64,000 nt of DNA from Epiperipatus broadwayi. Its lineage: Eukaryota > Onychophora > Udeonychophora > Euonychophora > Peripatidae. Made by a program: the position numbers and the translations under genes. The stretch lies in contig JAQFVV010006208.1 in the NCBI GenBank assembly GCA_028023455.1, positions 8,848,963 to 8,912,962 of the forward strand, in the 5' to 3' direction. Positions 9,292-20,948 of the stretch are shown in pieces. Within the stretch, counting starts at the first letter, position 1, and each line of letters begins with the position of its first letter. Below the pieces are notes generated by a model that was not told the DNA's origin, made no database searches, and saw only the letters and a program-made list of their open reading frames with translations.

Positions 9292-9665
9292 TATTAAAAA
9301 GATGTAATATAGGGTATATGAGCACAGACTTTCACACCATCCACCTCTCTCCACTCTATCTAATAACACTGATACACCTAAACACATATATGCTGAAAAG
9401 ATAAATAATCACCAATATACGTATTTCATGCTAAACCAGCAATCATCAGTTGGTCCAGACTATCATCTTTACACACATATATAGTATAAGTGCTCAGATA
9501 TATATTAAGATAGACTGTTTATCTTTTCAGCATATATGTGTTTAGGTGTATCAGTGTTATTAGATAGAGTGGAGAGAGGTGGATGGTGTGAAAGTCTGTG
9601 CTCATATACCCTATATTACATATATATAGCCACAGGTATGTTTCAGTTACTATATTAAAAAGATG
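9292..9665. mobile_element. Family A palindromic element with 13-bp target-site duplication
   Basis: TATTAAAAAGATG is found at 9292-9304 and 9653-9665. The left arm (minus) runs from GGGTATATGAGCACAG inward past the hammerhead. The right arm (plus) resumes at about 9513 with TTTATCTTTTCAGC and ends with the family outer end (CCACAGGTATGTTTCAG). The inner part of the second arm is deleted, so only one hammerhead is present. Confidence 0.82.
9404..9465 (-). ncRNA. Hammerhead ribozyme, family A, intact core
   Basis: Minus strand: CTGATGA, TGCT-GGTTT-AGCA, GAA, ATACGTAT, A, TTGGT, with ACCAA on the 5' side. The outer stem I is slightly weakened (GATAGT). Confidence 0.77.
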
Positions 9666-10864
9666 GTAACTGCAAGCACAGTGCTTATAGGAGTATTAAA
9701 AATAAATATCGAATCATATTACAATCACAGTTTTTATTTTTAAATTCAATGCATTGACACTTGCCTGACTGACTCGGATTAACTTAGGATCTTCATCTCT
9801 ATAAGATGTAATCATTCATTGACTGTTACTACAATTAGCTAGATTGAAAATAAGTCATTTAACTAAAAAAACTCTCAACTATTTGTAGCTAGAAATTTTT
9901 TTCCAGAATTCACGTAGCTGAATCTTGTGCTTCAACTGATGGGCAAGGCTGATAATAAACATACTAACCCATTATATCATCAATTCTTCATTTTGTCATA
10001 TCTCTTTCACATATTATTTTTTTAAAACGAGAAACCACAAAATTTTGATTATTATGTATAGATATTTAGCTTTTAATTATTCGCGTATGACACATTTCTT
10101 TCTACTTTGTCATTTTAATATGGATGTTAGAGATTTTTATTTATTTATTTAGTTAAGAATTTTTTAAATAAGCTCATAAATTTTCCAACAATTCATCCAA
10201 AGACTACCCAGCTATAGTTGTATATTTTAGTTATTTGTATATGGATGGAATAATAAGCTAGATATATAGTAATGTATTGTTCATAAAAAAAATAAAGACA
10301 ATACAAGGTGACTTTTACTGCTGATGAGGAGAATATTGTACAATTTGCTAAATTACTGTAACAAAAATTACCCTACTGAGTTCAAACCCTGTAACTCAGC
10401 TAACAGATAAGGAAGAGTAAAATAATTAATATCACTAATTATTATTATTAAAAAGCAGATTAAACTGACATCTATCAATTATTTTTCCTAATCCCCTTAT
10501 TTGGATAACCATTTCCACTAGGATTGGCCAAGCTTAGCCAAAATAGAGCGTTTTAAATAACCCCAACAATTTTAAGCACCACTTTCCTAGAAAGATGCCC
10601 TGCAAAATCTTTATTGAAAGATATACCCAACATTCCCTTACAGGTTATCTCATATGCTAGCTTTCTTACTCTACTTCTCAAGGTGAATAGTCTATCTTAC
10701 AATAAATATGCATGGAATAAGGTGAGTGAAATATTGAACATCAGTTCTTGATCAAATACAACAAAAATTTATTTTTTAAATCTTGATTAGAAATATTAAA
10801 AGAAACAAACAACAACAATAATAATTATAATAAAAATATCAAACAAGTAGAAAAAAAATCTAAT
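9666..10864. other. Unassigned AT-rich DNA
   Basis: No gene, RNA gene or repeat family recognised. Confidence 0.5.
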
Positions 10865-11348
10865 CTATAATACATTAATGGGTAATAAGAGATTAATTAA
10901 ATGTTATGTGTGGAGTGTATTAATGTATGGTTGTGAGTCATGGACATTGAGTAATAGAATTAAGACATGATTGGAAGCTTTTTTGAGATGTGGACATGGA
11001 CAAAAATGGAAAAAATCAGTTGGATGAATAAAATAACAAATGAAGTTTTGAAAAGAGTAAATGAGGAAAGAAGATTGAGAATATCAGAGAGAGAAAGAGA
11101 AATGGATTGGACATATATTGAGAAGAGATTATAGTTTAATGAAAAATGTTTTAGAGGGAATGGTGAGTGGAAAGAAAAAGAAAGGACGGAAGAGATTGAC
11201 ATTATTGGATGATATAAAAAATGGGAAGACTTGTGGAATTGAAGAAATGGGCAAGGAAGAGAATGGAATGGGAGAATAGATGAATTGATGTTGTGACTAC
11301 TCTCTGGACCTGTCTATTGGACAGAATACTATTGATTGATTGATTGAA
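10865..11348 (+). pseudogene. LINE 3' fragment with (TTGA)n tail
   Basis: Translation near 10900-10965 gives VLMYGCESWTLSNR, the Y-G-x-E-x-W-T-L segment just after the reverse transcriptase core of many LINEs. Later frames resemble the basic C-terminal region. Frames are broken in several places. The copy ends in a short TTGA repeat at about 11330-11348, a typical 3' tail for non-LTR elements. It differs from the RTE family at 54137-57422. Confidence 0.6.
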
Positions 11349-12188
11349 GATGAATACCCCTTCCCTTACAATTAACTATTGTGCAATAAGAGCACCCCTC
11401 CCTTCTATTAGTTTCTTACTGTATGCACTCGTACCGCAACTTTGTGGGTATATGATACACACATATAAAATAAAAAACATCAATTTCCCGAAAAGCGAAT
11501 CATTTAATTACTATTACTATCATTTGAATCTTTTACCTAATTCAGTATATTGTGGAAGAGCTTCTTTGTGTGCGTGACAGATCTTTTTTTTTGTTATGCA
11601 CCAGTTCTTTTGATGTAAATAAATATATTTACTGTATATACAATATATGACAATTCTTTCTTGAATAGTTACCAAAAGAGTAACAAAGATCCTAGCACCC
11701 CCCTCCTCCCCAAGAGAACTTACTATAAAAATTTGGCAAATTAAATGCATAATTCTGTTTTTATGCATTTTTGTGCTATTCCAGCCGAATTGTGATATCT
11801 GAATATTAGCTGTAAGAAAGAAAAAGATCCATATTTTTAATGATATACACAACCTATAACGTGCAATTTAATGCAGTCGCAAAAGCGAACATTAAACAGT
11901 TGTTTTTTGGATCGGTAGTCAGATGATTAAAATGAATGATAATAAAATTTCAGTTTGGATATGTGAACGAAAATATATTCAAACTGCCATTTGAATGCTA
12001 AAAGGTCACATATCCTTCCAAGCAACAACACACATACAATTATTATTTATCACTATCTTACAGTTCCATGACATATTTTGTAGCAATCAGGAGTTTTTAA
12101 AAGTGGACTTAGCTTTTTAACGAGAGTACAATAGGAGCACACTCACGCATGCGCAACTTATTGCTACATTTGTTTATAAGAAATTGAC
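11349..12188. other. Unassigned DNA
   Basis: Small ORFs here have no recognisable domain. No repeat family identified. Confidence 0.5.
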
Positions 12189-12720
12189 ATAAGGAAATGT
12201 AATAACTGAAACACAGGCTTATTATATACCTGTGTGTCTATATATGTAATATAGGGTATATGAGCATGTGTTTCAGTTATTACATTATAGAGATGTCTGC
12301 CCATCCTTGCACATGTATTAAATGGATTATGTTCTGTACATGTGGGGTTCAGATTGACTTTAGGTCAACATGGGTGTGACAAGAATCTCGGCCTCAGGGT
12401 GGCCTTTGAGCTTTCCATCATCAGATTTTCAATTAGATGGATGGTTGAAGAGTTGGAGGGTGTAGTAGATTGGAGCCTGTCCATTAAAGTAGGAAGATTG
12501 TCTATCTTAATATATATCTGAGCACTTATAGTATATATGTGTGGGAGATGATAATCTGGACCAACTGATGATTGCTGGTTTAGTATGAAATACGTATATT
12601 GGTGATTATTTATCTTTTCAGCATATATATGCTTGAGTGTATCAGTGATATTAGATAGAGTGGAGAGTGATGGGTCATCTGAAAGTCTGTGCTCATATAC
12701 TCTATATTATAAGGAAATGT
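12189..12720. mobile_element. Family A element with 12-bp target-site duplication
   Basis: ATAAGGAAATGT is at 12189-12200 and 12709-12720. The left end holds the family outer text (AACTGAAACACAGGC) and, within 90 bp, its inverted copy (GTGTTTCAGTTATT near 12269). The left arm is therefore reduced to a stub before the long plus-orientation body. The body carries the CACATGTATTAAATGG, GTCAACATGGGTGTGAC and hammerhead regions in the usual order. Confidence 0.83.
12550..12610 (+). ncRNA. Hammerhead ribozyme, family A, intact core
   Basis: GATAAT / ACCAA, CTGATGA, TGCT-GGTTT-AGTA (one G-U pair), GAA, ATACGTAT, A, TTGGT / ATTATT. All core positions are kept. Confidence 0.78.
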
Positions 12721-13904
12721 TAAAAAGTAGAAGAATGGAATGCTTTTATTCAGTCCGTGGGATCTCACATGGATTTTTATTTCCTTATTTTATCAATTAA
12801 GATTTTAACTAAACGTGCTTTAACAAGAAACATTATAGTGCTTATACAAACGACTTAAAAATATTCTTCATTAATTAAAAAAAAACCCAACTCTTTAGTT
12901 ATTAAATTACATTTAAGTAGTATAATTACAACTGAAATATAATTTTTTATTTAGTAAAAAGTTTTATTTTTGATAAGGGAAAGAGAAATATGTAAATTAT
13001 ATATAATCTGTCAATTTTTGAATAACTGTGAAATATTGTGAAATTGATTATAATTATTTATTCTTATTAAAACTAATTGTATTGTTTTCTATTTCAATTA
13101 CTCTATTGTGGGAAATTAATATTTCTTAATGAAATCTCAAAAAAATACTTAAATTGCAGAGTTGATTAAGTATACCACTTTAAGAATCTTTTAAATTCTA
13201 TATATAAATGGAAACAATGCATAACGCTAGCTGAAATCTACATACAGTAAAATATTTTAAACGCTCCATAATTATTAAATAAAGAAAATCATAAAGTTTT
13301 TGAATAGGCTGCAAAATTCAACCTTTTTTTATTTAAGGGGGGGGGGGATGTGACTGAAGGAATTATGGATGTTTAAAATATTTAATATTCTTATATATAA
13401 AATCCTTATTTTGTATGTTGTCTGAATATATGTTTGTCTGTAATGCTTTACTGGAGCACCCTCTGAATTTTTTTATTCAAAGATTGCTCCAGATATAATC
13501 CTCTTATTATATAAAATCCATACTTTGTCTGTTGTCCCGTAATACTGTCAAATTCACAACAAAGTATGGATTTTATTTATAGAGAAAACTATACATAACA
13601 TATAACTTACTTATCAAATATAACAGGTATATTTAAAAAATTTAATTTTAATTAAGCTTTATTAATTTAGTTTTATTAATACTTTAATTTATTGAGTACA
13701 CTTCAGAAATATATCTTGTTGGATACATTTTTGAAGTGTACCAAATAGACTGGGTTTTTCCAAACATTTTTTTTTCAAATTTTCAATTGTGAATTTCTCA
13801 CATTTATTTAAAACTAAATACGTTTGATGCATATAGTGAAATTAAAATTCTTTTAATTGAAATAATTCTTTAGTCAGGACTTAGCACTTTCACATGTGTT
13901 AAAG
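12721..13904. other. Unassigned AT-rich DNA with short repeats
   Basis: A G-run lies near 13338-13347. ATATAAAATCCNTAYTTTGT occurs near 13394 and 13500, and its inverted form ACAAAGTATGGATTTTA near 13560, giving a small hairpin of unknown type. Confidence 0.5.
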
Positions 13905-14250
13905 AGCCAAAGTCACCAAAATGTATGGGTGCTGAATTGAGTTCAGACCCATATGACAATATAGGCTATTGAGCTTAGATTGAAAATATTATTGTGTTTT
14001 CAATTTCATTCTCATAGTTTTGTAGTGAAGTAGAGATGAAAGGTGGTTGCTGGAGGGTTGCATTAGATCTAGGTGCAGTGCTCTCAGATCCAAGGCTCCT
14101 CACTGATGAAGGCTACAAGCCAGAAAGTAGTCTGGGGATATTGGATGAGTAGGCACTAGATAGGGATTTATGCACAAGCCTTCTGGCATCCATTGATTAC
14201 TCTGGTTAGCACAAGGTGGCACTACTATATGGAGAGTTTTTGCCTGTTGA
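13905..14250 (+). mobile_element. Family B copy, plus orientation
   Basis: Full-unit text: GAGTTCAGACCC, GTGTTTTCAATTTC, GTTGCATTAGATC, hammerhead, GGATTTATGCACAAGCC, and the outer end TATATGGAGAGTTTTTGCC. The left flank is unresolved. Confidence 0.65.
14088..14146 (+). ncRNA. Hammerhead ribozyme, family B, core kept but stem III weakened
   Basis: CTGATGA, stem II GGC-TACAA-GCC, GAA, then AGTAGTC instead of ACTAGTC, which breaks one stem III pair. Stem I TCCTCA/TGGGGA and the outer stem are well kept. Confidence 0.65.
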
Positions 14251-14751
14251 CTTAGCACTTTCATGTAATATTAAAATTTTTTGTTTAATTTACATTAAAT
14301 CTTAAAAGAAAAAAAATTAAATCAATCAATTAAAAAAAAAAACTATAATAAAAATGATGACTTTTCATACTAATGACATTTTTCACATTTATTTATGTAA
14401 TATTAAAATCTTTTAATTTACATTAAATCTTAAAATTTTTGTGTTAAATAAAGCAATTTGCCTTTCCATAGGCTGGATATAAACTTGTATATACAATAAA
14501 AAATAATAGTGTGGACAGTTGAGTTTAAACACCAATATAGAAAGTTTAACTAATTTTTTTTTCACTTTACTTAGCAGTGAATCAATCAGGAATTTTTGCA
14601 TCTTGAATATTAAATTATGCAGGACAAAGGTGATATATATCCATCAAGTGGTTTATGTAAAAGTTGTGATTGGGGGTAAGTTTGATGCATCAATTACACT
14701 GTAGTAATTCCCTATCTATATATACTGAACAATAATATATATAAGCGAATA

Positions 14752-14812
14752 AGATCTGAATCAACTGATGAGTGCTGGTTTAGCATAAAATATGCATTTG
14801 GGGAATCATACC
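14752..14812 (+). ncRNA. Decayed hammerhead, family A fragment
   Basis: CTGATGA and stem II GTGCT-GGTTT-AGCAT are kept, but GAAA reads AAAA, losing G12. Flanking family A text is short and diverged. Confidence 0.55.
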
Positions 14813-15038
14813 TCTTTTTCACATCTTTGGTCATTTGTTTACGATTATACCCCTCTACAAGGTGTTAAATGTGGATAGAAACCAATCCCTACCTTGAGTG
14901 AGAATGATATAGTGAAAATTACCCTACAGAAATATTATTCATTAAATTGATAATCTCTAGTCTAATGAAGGTCTAATAACAATAAAATAATTTTCTGATT
15001 AATACCAGTGTCACTATATATAAAACCAAACAATTAAG

Positions 15039-15420
15039 AAAATCTCAAATATTCTCTTATTCTTTTCTTTCACTTTCTTTGCATATCTTCATATAATCAT
15101 ATATATATATTGCTTATAACACTTCTTTCAAATACACTTCAATGCAAACAAATTTTCTTAAAACTTCTTTATATCCTTACTGTTTTGACTGTCCAGCAGT
15201 CTTCATCAGAGCTCTGATGAAGACTGCTGGACAATCAAAACTGTAAGGAAATAAAGAAGTTTTAAGAAAATTTGTTTGCATTGAAGTGTATATGAAAGAA
15301 GTGTTCTGATGAAGACTGCTCTGGACAGTCGAAACTGTAAGGAAATAAAGAAATTTTAAGAAAATTTGTTTGCATTGAAGTGTATATGAAAGAAGTGTTA
15401 TGAGCAAAATCTCAAATACT
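15039..15420. mobile_element. Family C element: inverted arm plus two direct units, 15-bp target-site duplication
   Basis: AAAATCTCAAATATT (15039-15053) and AAAATCTCAAATACT (15406-15420) flank the element. A minus-orientation arm (about 15118-15208) meets a plus arm at TCATCAGAGCTCTGATGA. The plus side then holds two direct units of about 97 bp (starts near 15209 and 15306), each CTGATGAAGACTGC..., a long A-rich stretch, and GAAAGAAGTGTT. No coding capacity. The layout matches families A and B, with a different sequence. Confidence 0.75.
15300..15350 (+). ncRNA. Hammerhead-like core, family C
   Basis: CTGATGA, an extra A, stem II GACTG-CTCTGGA-CAGTC (five pairs), GAA, then ACTGT and A. The core and stem II fit a hammerhead. 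Stem III would be only two pairs, and I find no convincing stem I between GAAGTGTT and AGGAAAT. It may be a degenerate ribozyme or one that works only in another context. Confidence 0.4.
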
Positions 15421-15711
15421 TGGTAAAATTAACAATCTCCTAATACTTGATTACAATTTACTGTATGGTTATTTTTAATTAGCATAGCCTCATACATGAA
15501 TTTGGCTATTGTAATTCACAAGTAAAAAAAATAAGAAAGCAAAAATAAAGATGAGATCTGTGATAACTCAACAATTCAATCCATGGAACACACCTACTTC
15601 TTCATATATCCTATGTTTATCTTTTAATCTGTTTATTTGTTGTGTTGTGAAATTTCTGCAGAAAACTTTATATTTTTAATAAATTTAATATTTCGGTAAT
15701 TTATTATCAAC

Positions 15712-16004
15712 TGTAACACAGGCTTATTATATACCTGTGTCTATATATGTAATATATAGGGTATATGAGAACAGACTTTCACATGACTCACCACTCTCCA
15801 CTTCATCTCATAACACTATACACTTGAACATATATATATATAATCTGGACCAACTGATGATTGCTGGTTTAGCATGAAATAAGTATATTGATGATTATTT
15901 ATATTTTCGAAATATGTGTTCAAGTGGATCAGTGTTATGAGATGGAGTGGAGAGTGGTGGGTCATGTGAAAGTCTGTGCTCATATACCCTATATATAACT
16001 TATT
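15712..16004. mobile_element. Family A palindromic copy with deleted centre
   Basis: The left arm (minus) starts at the outer end (ACACAGGCTTATTATATACC) and runs to ACACTTGAACATATATATA. The text then switches directly to plus orientation at TAATCTGGACC, through the hammerhead, and back out to CTCATATACCCTATATA. The whole inner half of the unit is missing at the switch. Confidence 0.75.
15838..15898 (+). ncRNA. Hammerhead ribozyme, family A, intact core
   Basis: CTGATGA, TGCT-GGTTT-AGCA and GAA are kept. Stem III ATAAGTAT has one mismatch and inner stem I (ACCAA/TTGAT) one mismatch. Confidence 0.68.
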
Positions 16005-16325
16005 ATTATAAAGCGCTGAAAACTGAAATTATTCAAATGGAAGTCAATCTCCGATAATGCACTATTTCTTAAATATTATAAATCTCCATGCACTCTCCCA
16101 CAAGTAAGCTCCGATTTAAGCATAATCTGTAAGAGTTGATGTATATAGAATGTACACTCTAAACTTAAGTGATTCACTTAAATTTTTTAAATTCTTATCG
16201 GTGGGAGAGTGCACAGAGATTTATAATATTTAAGAAATAGCGCATTATCGGAGATTGACTGCCGTCTGAATAATTTCAAAGTTTTCAGCACTTTATAATA
16301 ATAGGTTTCCATTTATAGGTGATAT
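16005..16325. repeat. Family E palindromic MITE-like repeat
   Basis: Inverted arms begin TTATTATTATAAAGCGCTG on the left and end CAGCACTTTATAATAATAGG on the right. They continue inward through CAATCTCCGATAATGC and its complement, and a TTAAGTGATTCACTTAA palindrome marks the inner region. The element directly abuts the family A copy. A partial second copy lies at 16430-16600. Terminal inverted repeats suggest a DNA-transposon MITE, but a snap-back retroelement is not excluded. Confidence 0.6.
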
Positions 16326-16429
16326 TTGTCTAATCTTAGAGATTAAAAATAAGACACTGTCTTTCTCTACCGATGAGTTAAATAGATTTGTACAATTGAA
16401 TATTTGATTATAACATCAGGCACATAATA

Positions 16430-16600
16430 GACTCAAGACCTGATTTAAGCATGGTCTGTAAGAGATGGTGTATATAGAATGTACACTCTAAACTTAAGTG
16501 ATTCACTTAAGTTTTTAAAATTCTTACCGGCGCAGAATGCGCGATTTATAATATTTAAGAAATAGCGCATTCCCGGAAATTGACTTCCGTTTGAATATTT
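16430..16600. repeat. Family E partial copy
   Basis: It shares GATTTAAGCATGGTCTGTAAG, ATAGAATGTACACTCTAAAC and AAGAAATAGCGCATT with 16105-16250. The outer left arm is missing. Confidence 0.6.
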
Positions 16601-16984
16601 TGTTAACTGTAATTTTCTTTTATATTTTATCATAAGCTATATTTTTTCAATTAAAATAATAAATATTAATACATTATTTAGGGTGTCTTTGATATAATCA
16701 TAATGTAAATAGGCTTCCTTTTAAATAAAAATCATACTTTCAACAGAAAATATTTTTTTTTAGAAAATATATTTTCATTTGTTTTACGTGCTAAGACCAA
16801 TAAAAATGTGTTTTCACCAATGACGGTCCTATGAAAATTTTAAGCAGAGTGCCTTATTACAAAATTGCTACCAAAAAGTAAGCAAGGAAAATATCTGATA
16901 TGATGTTTCTGGCACTACTATAATTCGCAGTGTCTTTGAATAGAATCTTAAGAATTGCTTACAATAATTCTTTTTAAAAACAGT
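16601..16984. other. Unassigned AT-rich DNA
   Basis: No gene or repeat family recognised. Confidence 0.5.
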
Positions 16985-18050
16985 GTAAGTAGTTGTATTT
17001 TGAAGAATATTTATAAAAATACAACAGCAACAATTAGATTACATAATGATACTAGGAAAATCGACATTGAGAAAGGTGTAAGACAGAATGACTCCATATC
17101 TTCAAAACTTTTTACAGCAGTGCTGCAAGAACTATTTTTGGATTAAAATGAGAAGCTAAAGGAGTGAAAGTAAATGGAGATTATTTAAGTCATTTAGATT
17201 TTGCAGATGATGTAGTTGTTTTTGCAAATAATGCTTTAGAGCTGCAGGAAATGTTGCAGAAGTTATCAGATGAAAGTAGGACTAAAAATAAATGTTATAA
17301 AGACTAAACTAATTTTCAATGGATTTTTTCAAAATGAGTTAGAAGAAGTTAACAGCTACAAATACCTTGGTCAAATTATTAATACAGATGGAAACAATGT
17401 ATGAAATTTAAACTAATTTTCAATGGATTTTTTCAAAATGAGTTAGAAGAAGTTAACAGCTACAAATATCTTGGTCAGATTATCAATACAGATGGAAACA
17501 TAATGTATGAAATTTATTTATAGAATTAAATTTGGTTGGAGTGTTTTTGGTAGAAATAACTTGATACTAAAAGGAAATATGCCTATGTGCTTGAAAAGGA
17601 AGGTTTTTAATAAATGTGTTTTACCAGTTCTTACTTATGAATCTGAGACTTGTACACTTAATAGAAGAGCAATACAGAGACTTCAGACCACTCAAAGAAG
17701 TATGGAGAGATGCATATTGGGAGTAACAAGAAGAGATTGAAAACACAATATATGGGTAAGAGAACAAACAGGTGTTACTGATCTCATTGAAAAAATTACA
17801 AGCTTGAAGAGGAGTTGGGCTGGACATATTCCTAGAAGAGATGATAGTAGGTGGACAATTAAAATCTTAAACTGGATTCCAAGAGTTTGTAAAAGATCCA
17901 AAAATAGACCACATGTGAGATGGATGGATGAAATAAGAAAGTGTGCAGGGGTGGTGTGGAGAAGAGAAGCTAAAGATCAGAGAAGATGGATTGAACTTGG
18001 AGAGATCTTCACCCTGCAGTGGATTGATAATGGTTGTTGTTATTGATGAT
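16985..18050 (+). pseudogene. Decayed RTE-type LINE, 3' third (reverse transcriptase to tail)
   Basis: A plus-strand copy of the reverse transcriptase region seen intact at 54024-55325 (minus). Recognisable pieces in order: KNIYKNT (about 17005), GVRQNDSIS (about 17080; motif B with G changed to N), FADDVVVFA (about 17202, catalytic FADD kept), NVLKGNMPM-like text (about 17570), RLQTTQRSMERCILGVTRRD (about 17680), SWAGHIPRRDD (about 17815) and HVRWMDEIRKCAG (about 17910). Frames are broken repeatedly. A 104-bp segment is duplicated in tandem near 17306-17515. The tail is a diverged GAT-rich run. Confidence 0.8.
17306..17515 (+). repeat. 104-bp tandem duplication inside the LINE copy
   Basis: AAACTAATTTTCAATGG at 17306 recurs at 17410. 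The following text, including TTAGAAGAAGTTAACAGC, is repeated almost exactly. Only one copy is present in the intact element, so the duplication arose in or after this copy. Confidence 0.8.
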
Positions 18051-18769
18051 GGTGGTGGTTTACTTAATAATTATGCAAACTATTGAATGATTGTTATATT
18101 ATTAATATTTTCAAGCACAAATTTGATAATTTATTTTTGGGGATGCTTCAGTGTCACAGTGCTTATGGGCCATTTGCCATTGGTTTTTACATAGTAATTC
18201 CATTAGATCAATTAGTTTTATGAATTTTGCCACTGTGATTTTAGATAAAGTAGTTGAGATCTTTATATGACTTTCTCAAATTATTTCTAAACCATCAAGA
18301 GCCGTTTCCTTATTTTATTATGAACCTGAGTTAGAAATGAGCTTTATAGCACATTATCATTTGGTCTATTAGTTATTCTAATTGCTTTAAGGTAGAATTA
18401 AGAAGACTTAGAATCCCTATAGACTGTATTTATAACATCCTGAAAATTTAAAAGCCAAGAAAATGAAGTTTTTTTCTACATTTAATCAGTCCAAACTAAA
18501 AACTTCATTATCAAATTTATATTACAATTCGATACCTGTTTCATAAAGCTATTTATTAAACAGTTTCAAAGAACATCGTTATTACAAAAATAGTAAACAA
18601 AGCTGCAATGGACACCCATTCTTTTTTTACCAGAAGTTTTAATTTTAGATAAAATATTTTACATCGACAATGATAATGCTTTTTTTATTTTCAGCACTTT
18701 GAAATCTCAAATAATATGAATTTCAGTTGTCAACCAGCTAATTTTAAATATTTGTAACAAACATTAGCA
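18051..18769. other. Unassigned AT-rich DNA
   Basis: No gene or repeat family recognised. Confidence 0.5.
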
Positions 18770-19035
18770 CAACTCTCCATACAGTAGTGCCACCAAGTGC
18801 AAGTTTTTGTAACCAATGGATGCAAAAAGATTTGTGCATAAAATACCTATCTAGTGCCTACCCATACAATTTCCCCAGAATTGTTTCTAGCTTGTGGCTT
18901 TCATCAGTGAAGAGCCTTGGATTTGAGAGCACTATACCTAGATCTTAAGATCTATTGCAACTCACACATCTATTGATTACTAAGGCTTGCACTTGGTGAA
19001 ATTATTGCATGGAGAGTTTTCTACTGTTATTAACA
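18770..19035 (-). mobile_element. Family B (subfamily B2) copy
   Basis: The outer text AACTCTCCATACAGTAGTG opens the copy, with the hammerhead in minus orientation and a short plus-orientation end (TTGCATGGAGAGTTTTC) at about 19005. Confidence 0.65.
18867..18922 (-). ncRNA. Hammerhead, family B, core kept, stem III disrupted
   Basis: Minus strand: CTGATGA, A, AGC-CACAA-GCT, A, GAA, ACAATTC, TGGGGA. Stem II shows the A-U variant pair. Stem III has lost its middle pairs. Confidence 0.55.
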
Positions 19036-19189
19036 ACCTGTGTAGGCATATCAAATGGTGACCTTATGGTGATTTCCAACAAACCTTTTCAACTAAATGC
19101 ATAACATACATTGACCAAACTGATACAAGCTTTCATTTCAAAACTTAGTTTATTCAAAAAGATATGTTACATTATTGAACAAGAACAAT

Positions 19190-20000
19190 AAAATCAGATG
19201 ATATAAGGAGAAGAGGTTAATGTTGTCATACATGATTTGCTAATAATAAATGTTCTTCTATTACAAGTCTTTAAATTGTTGTAAGAAATACAAGGATGCA
19301 AAGTGGTCAAGATTGCGTTGATAGTTTGAGTTAGATGTATCAAAGTTTTAACGGGTGGAAGCATTATTGGGTTCAGTGATTTAAACATAACTTGATTTGT
19401 TTAGGGGATAAGATAGCATGTGTGTTAATTGCTATTTCAGTCAATTATGTTGTTGAAAAGAGAGACCACGTGTCATTGAAAGTTTTGATTGTGAAGAAGA
19501 GCTCATCTCGCTTTTTAATTTCTTTGATTAGATGTATGAATAGGGAGCTTGGGTTTGGTTGTGGCAATTAAATTAGCATTTTACAGCTGACTATCCAAAG
19601 TGTATGCAGGATGAATAAAGAAATTCTGATTATTGAATAAGTGCCAGACTGCATTGTCTTGTCTAGTAATAATATGAGCTCACTATTAATTGTGACTATG
19701 GAAATGATGAGTTGTCTCGTAGGTTTCATCTGTGGGCATGTATGGATGATATGATCAATTGATTCATGGTCCATTGAGCACAGGCTGCAGATTGGATTGA
19801 TTTTGTTATATCCTCTCTTGAAGTGCAGGAAAGAAATGGTGTGTATGGCGAACAGGTTAATTTTAACAGTGAAATCGAAAAATTTTGCACCAAGACTGCA
19901 TCTTTTGAGGAGATGTAATAATTTATGATTATTAATCTTATGGATGGTTGATAAATTTTGTTGATTTGGATGGATGAAGTGATACAAGCTTTAGATAAAA
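19190..20000 (-). pseudogene. Second zinc-knuckle LINE fragment
   Basis: On the minus strand, 19987-19568 is one open frame of 139 codons encoding RGYNKINPICSLCSMDHES followed by HIIHTC, the same zinc-binding pattern as the copy at 7326-7985. Shared flanking order (K-F-x-D-F, V-K-I-N-L) supports homology. Downstream to about 19190 the text looks like the same element in broken frames. It is 5' truncated and lacks the reverse transcriptase core. Confidence 0.55.
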
Positions 20001-20329
20001 AGCACCAGCTCAGAATATTTTTTTTGCGATTGACTACAGCATGTGTATAATGTTGTTGATTTTATGAAACGATACAAAAGCTTTTGTTAATCATACAGCT
20101 ATTACTGGAAGCAGTGTATTTAAAGAAACATCTGAAAATACTCTTGCTTTAATGGATAGCAATAATATTCTATGATAATTATTGCAGGCTTTTTTTCTAT
20201 TATATTATAAATAGAAACAATTTTTTTTAAGATCATGTAGTACAACTTCATAAGCAATATATACTCCTAAAAAATCCCACTAGTTTTGAAACTAAGCAAA
20301 TACCAAGATTTATATATTGCACTATTTCC

Positions 20330-20780
20330 ATCATCAAGTATCGTGTATTGAATGTCTTTAGAAAATTTTTACTTTTATTTAAATTTTCAGTTACATTCAA
20401 CTGTTAATAATAGCACACAGGTTAGTATATACACAATGTTTCAAGAGGTATTATTCTCCTCTCTCCTTCAAGTGATGCTGGTCTGATCAATGACAGTACT
20501 AGCATGGAAATTGAACCTGGATTCTTAGATTCTTGAATATTGAATTTTAAAGTAACGCTCTAACCAACTGAGCCATCCTGCCAAAGGCAACAGTCAGTAG
20601 AAAATTTCATATACTTACCTATGATATATCTTTTAAAACATTGTGCATATACTAACCTGTGTGCTTTACTAACAGTTGAATGTACTTTGAAAAATTAAAT
20701 AAAGTCATCTACTAGATGATGGAAACAGTCCATTACATAAATACCACTAAAATGCCATCATCACAAACCTTCAGGAAAAT
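20330..20780. mobile_element. Family S tRNA-derived SINE with inverted tail pieces (copy 1)
   Basis: The minus-strand head near 20583-20500 reads GGATGGCTCAGTTGGTTAGA (A-box-like) and later CAGGTTCAATTTCC (B-box-like), a tRNA-derived Pol III promoter. The body follows to about 20340 (ATTCAATACACG). After the head, at about 20635-20770, the same tail appears in plus orientation. So the element is tail(-), body(-), spacer, tail(+), again a snap-back layout. Confidence 0.7.
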
Positions 20781-20948
20781 ACCAACATATTTTAAAATTT
20801 CTTATGGTATTTCATCAAGAGCTACGGGTATTATATTTTTAAGATTACAAAGAGATATTTTATTAACTTCATTAAACTGAATAACTTTGTCCATACCTAA
20901 ATTAGGTAGAATCAATATATTTAATAACATGAATTCTCTCCATATGTT

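Noticed and set aside
16005-16325. Family E as a fourth hammerhead family
   Set aside because: Palindromic, but no CTGANGA...GAA arrangement on either strand.
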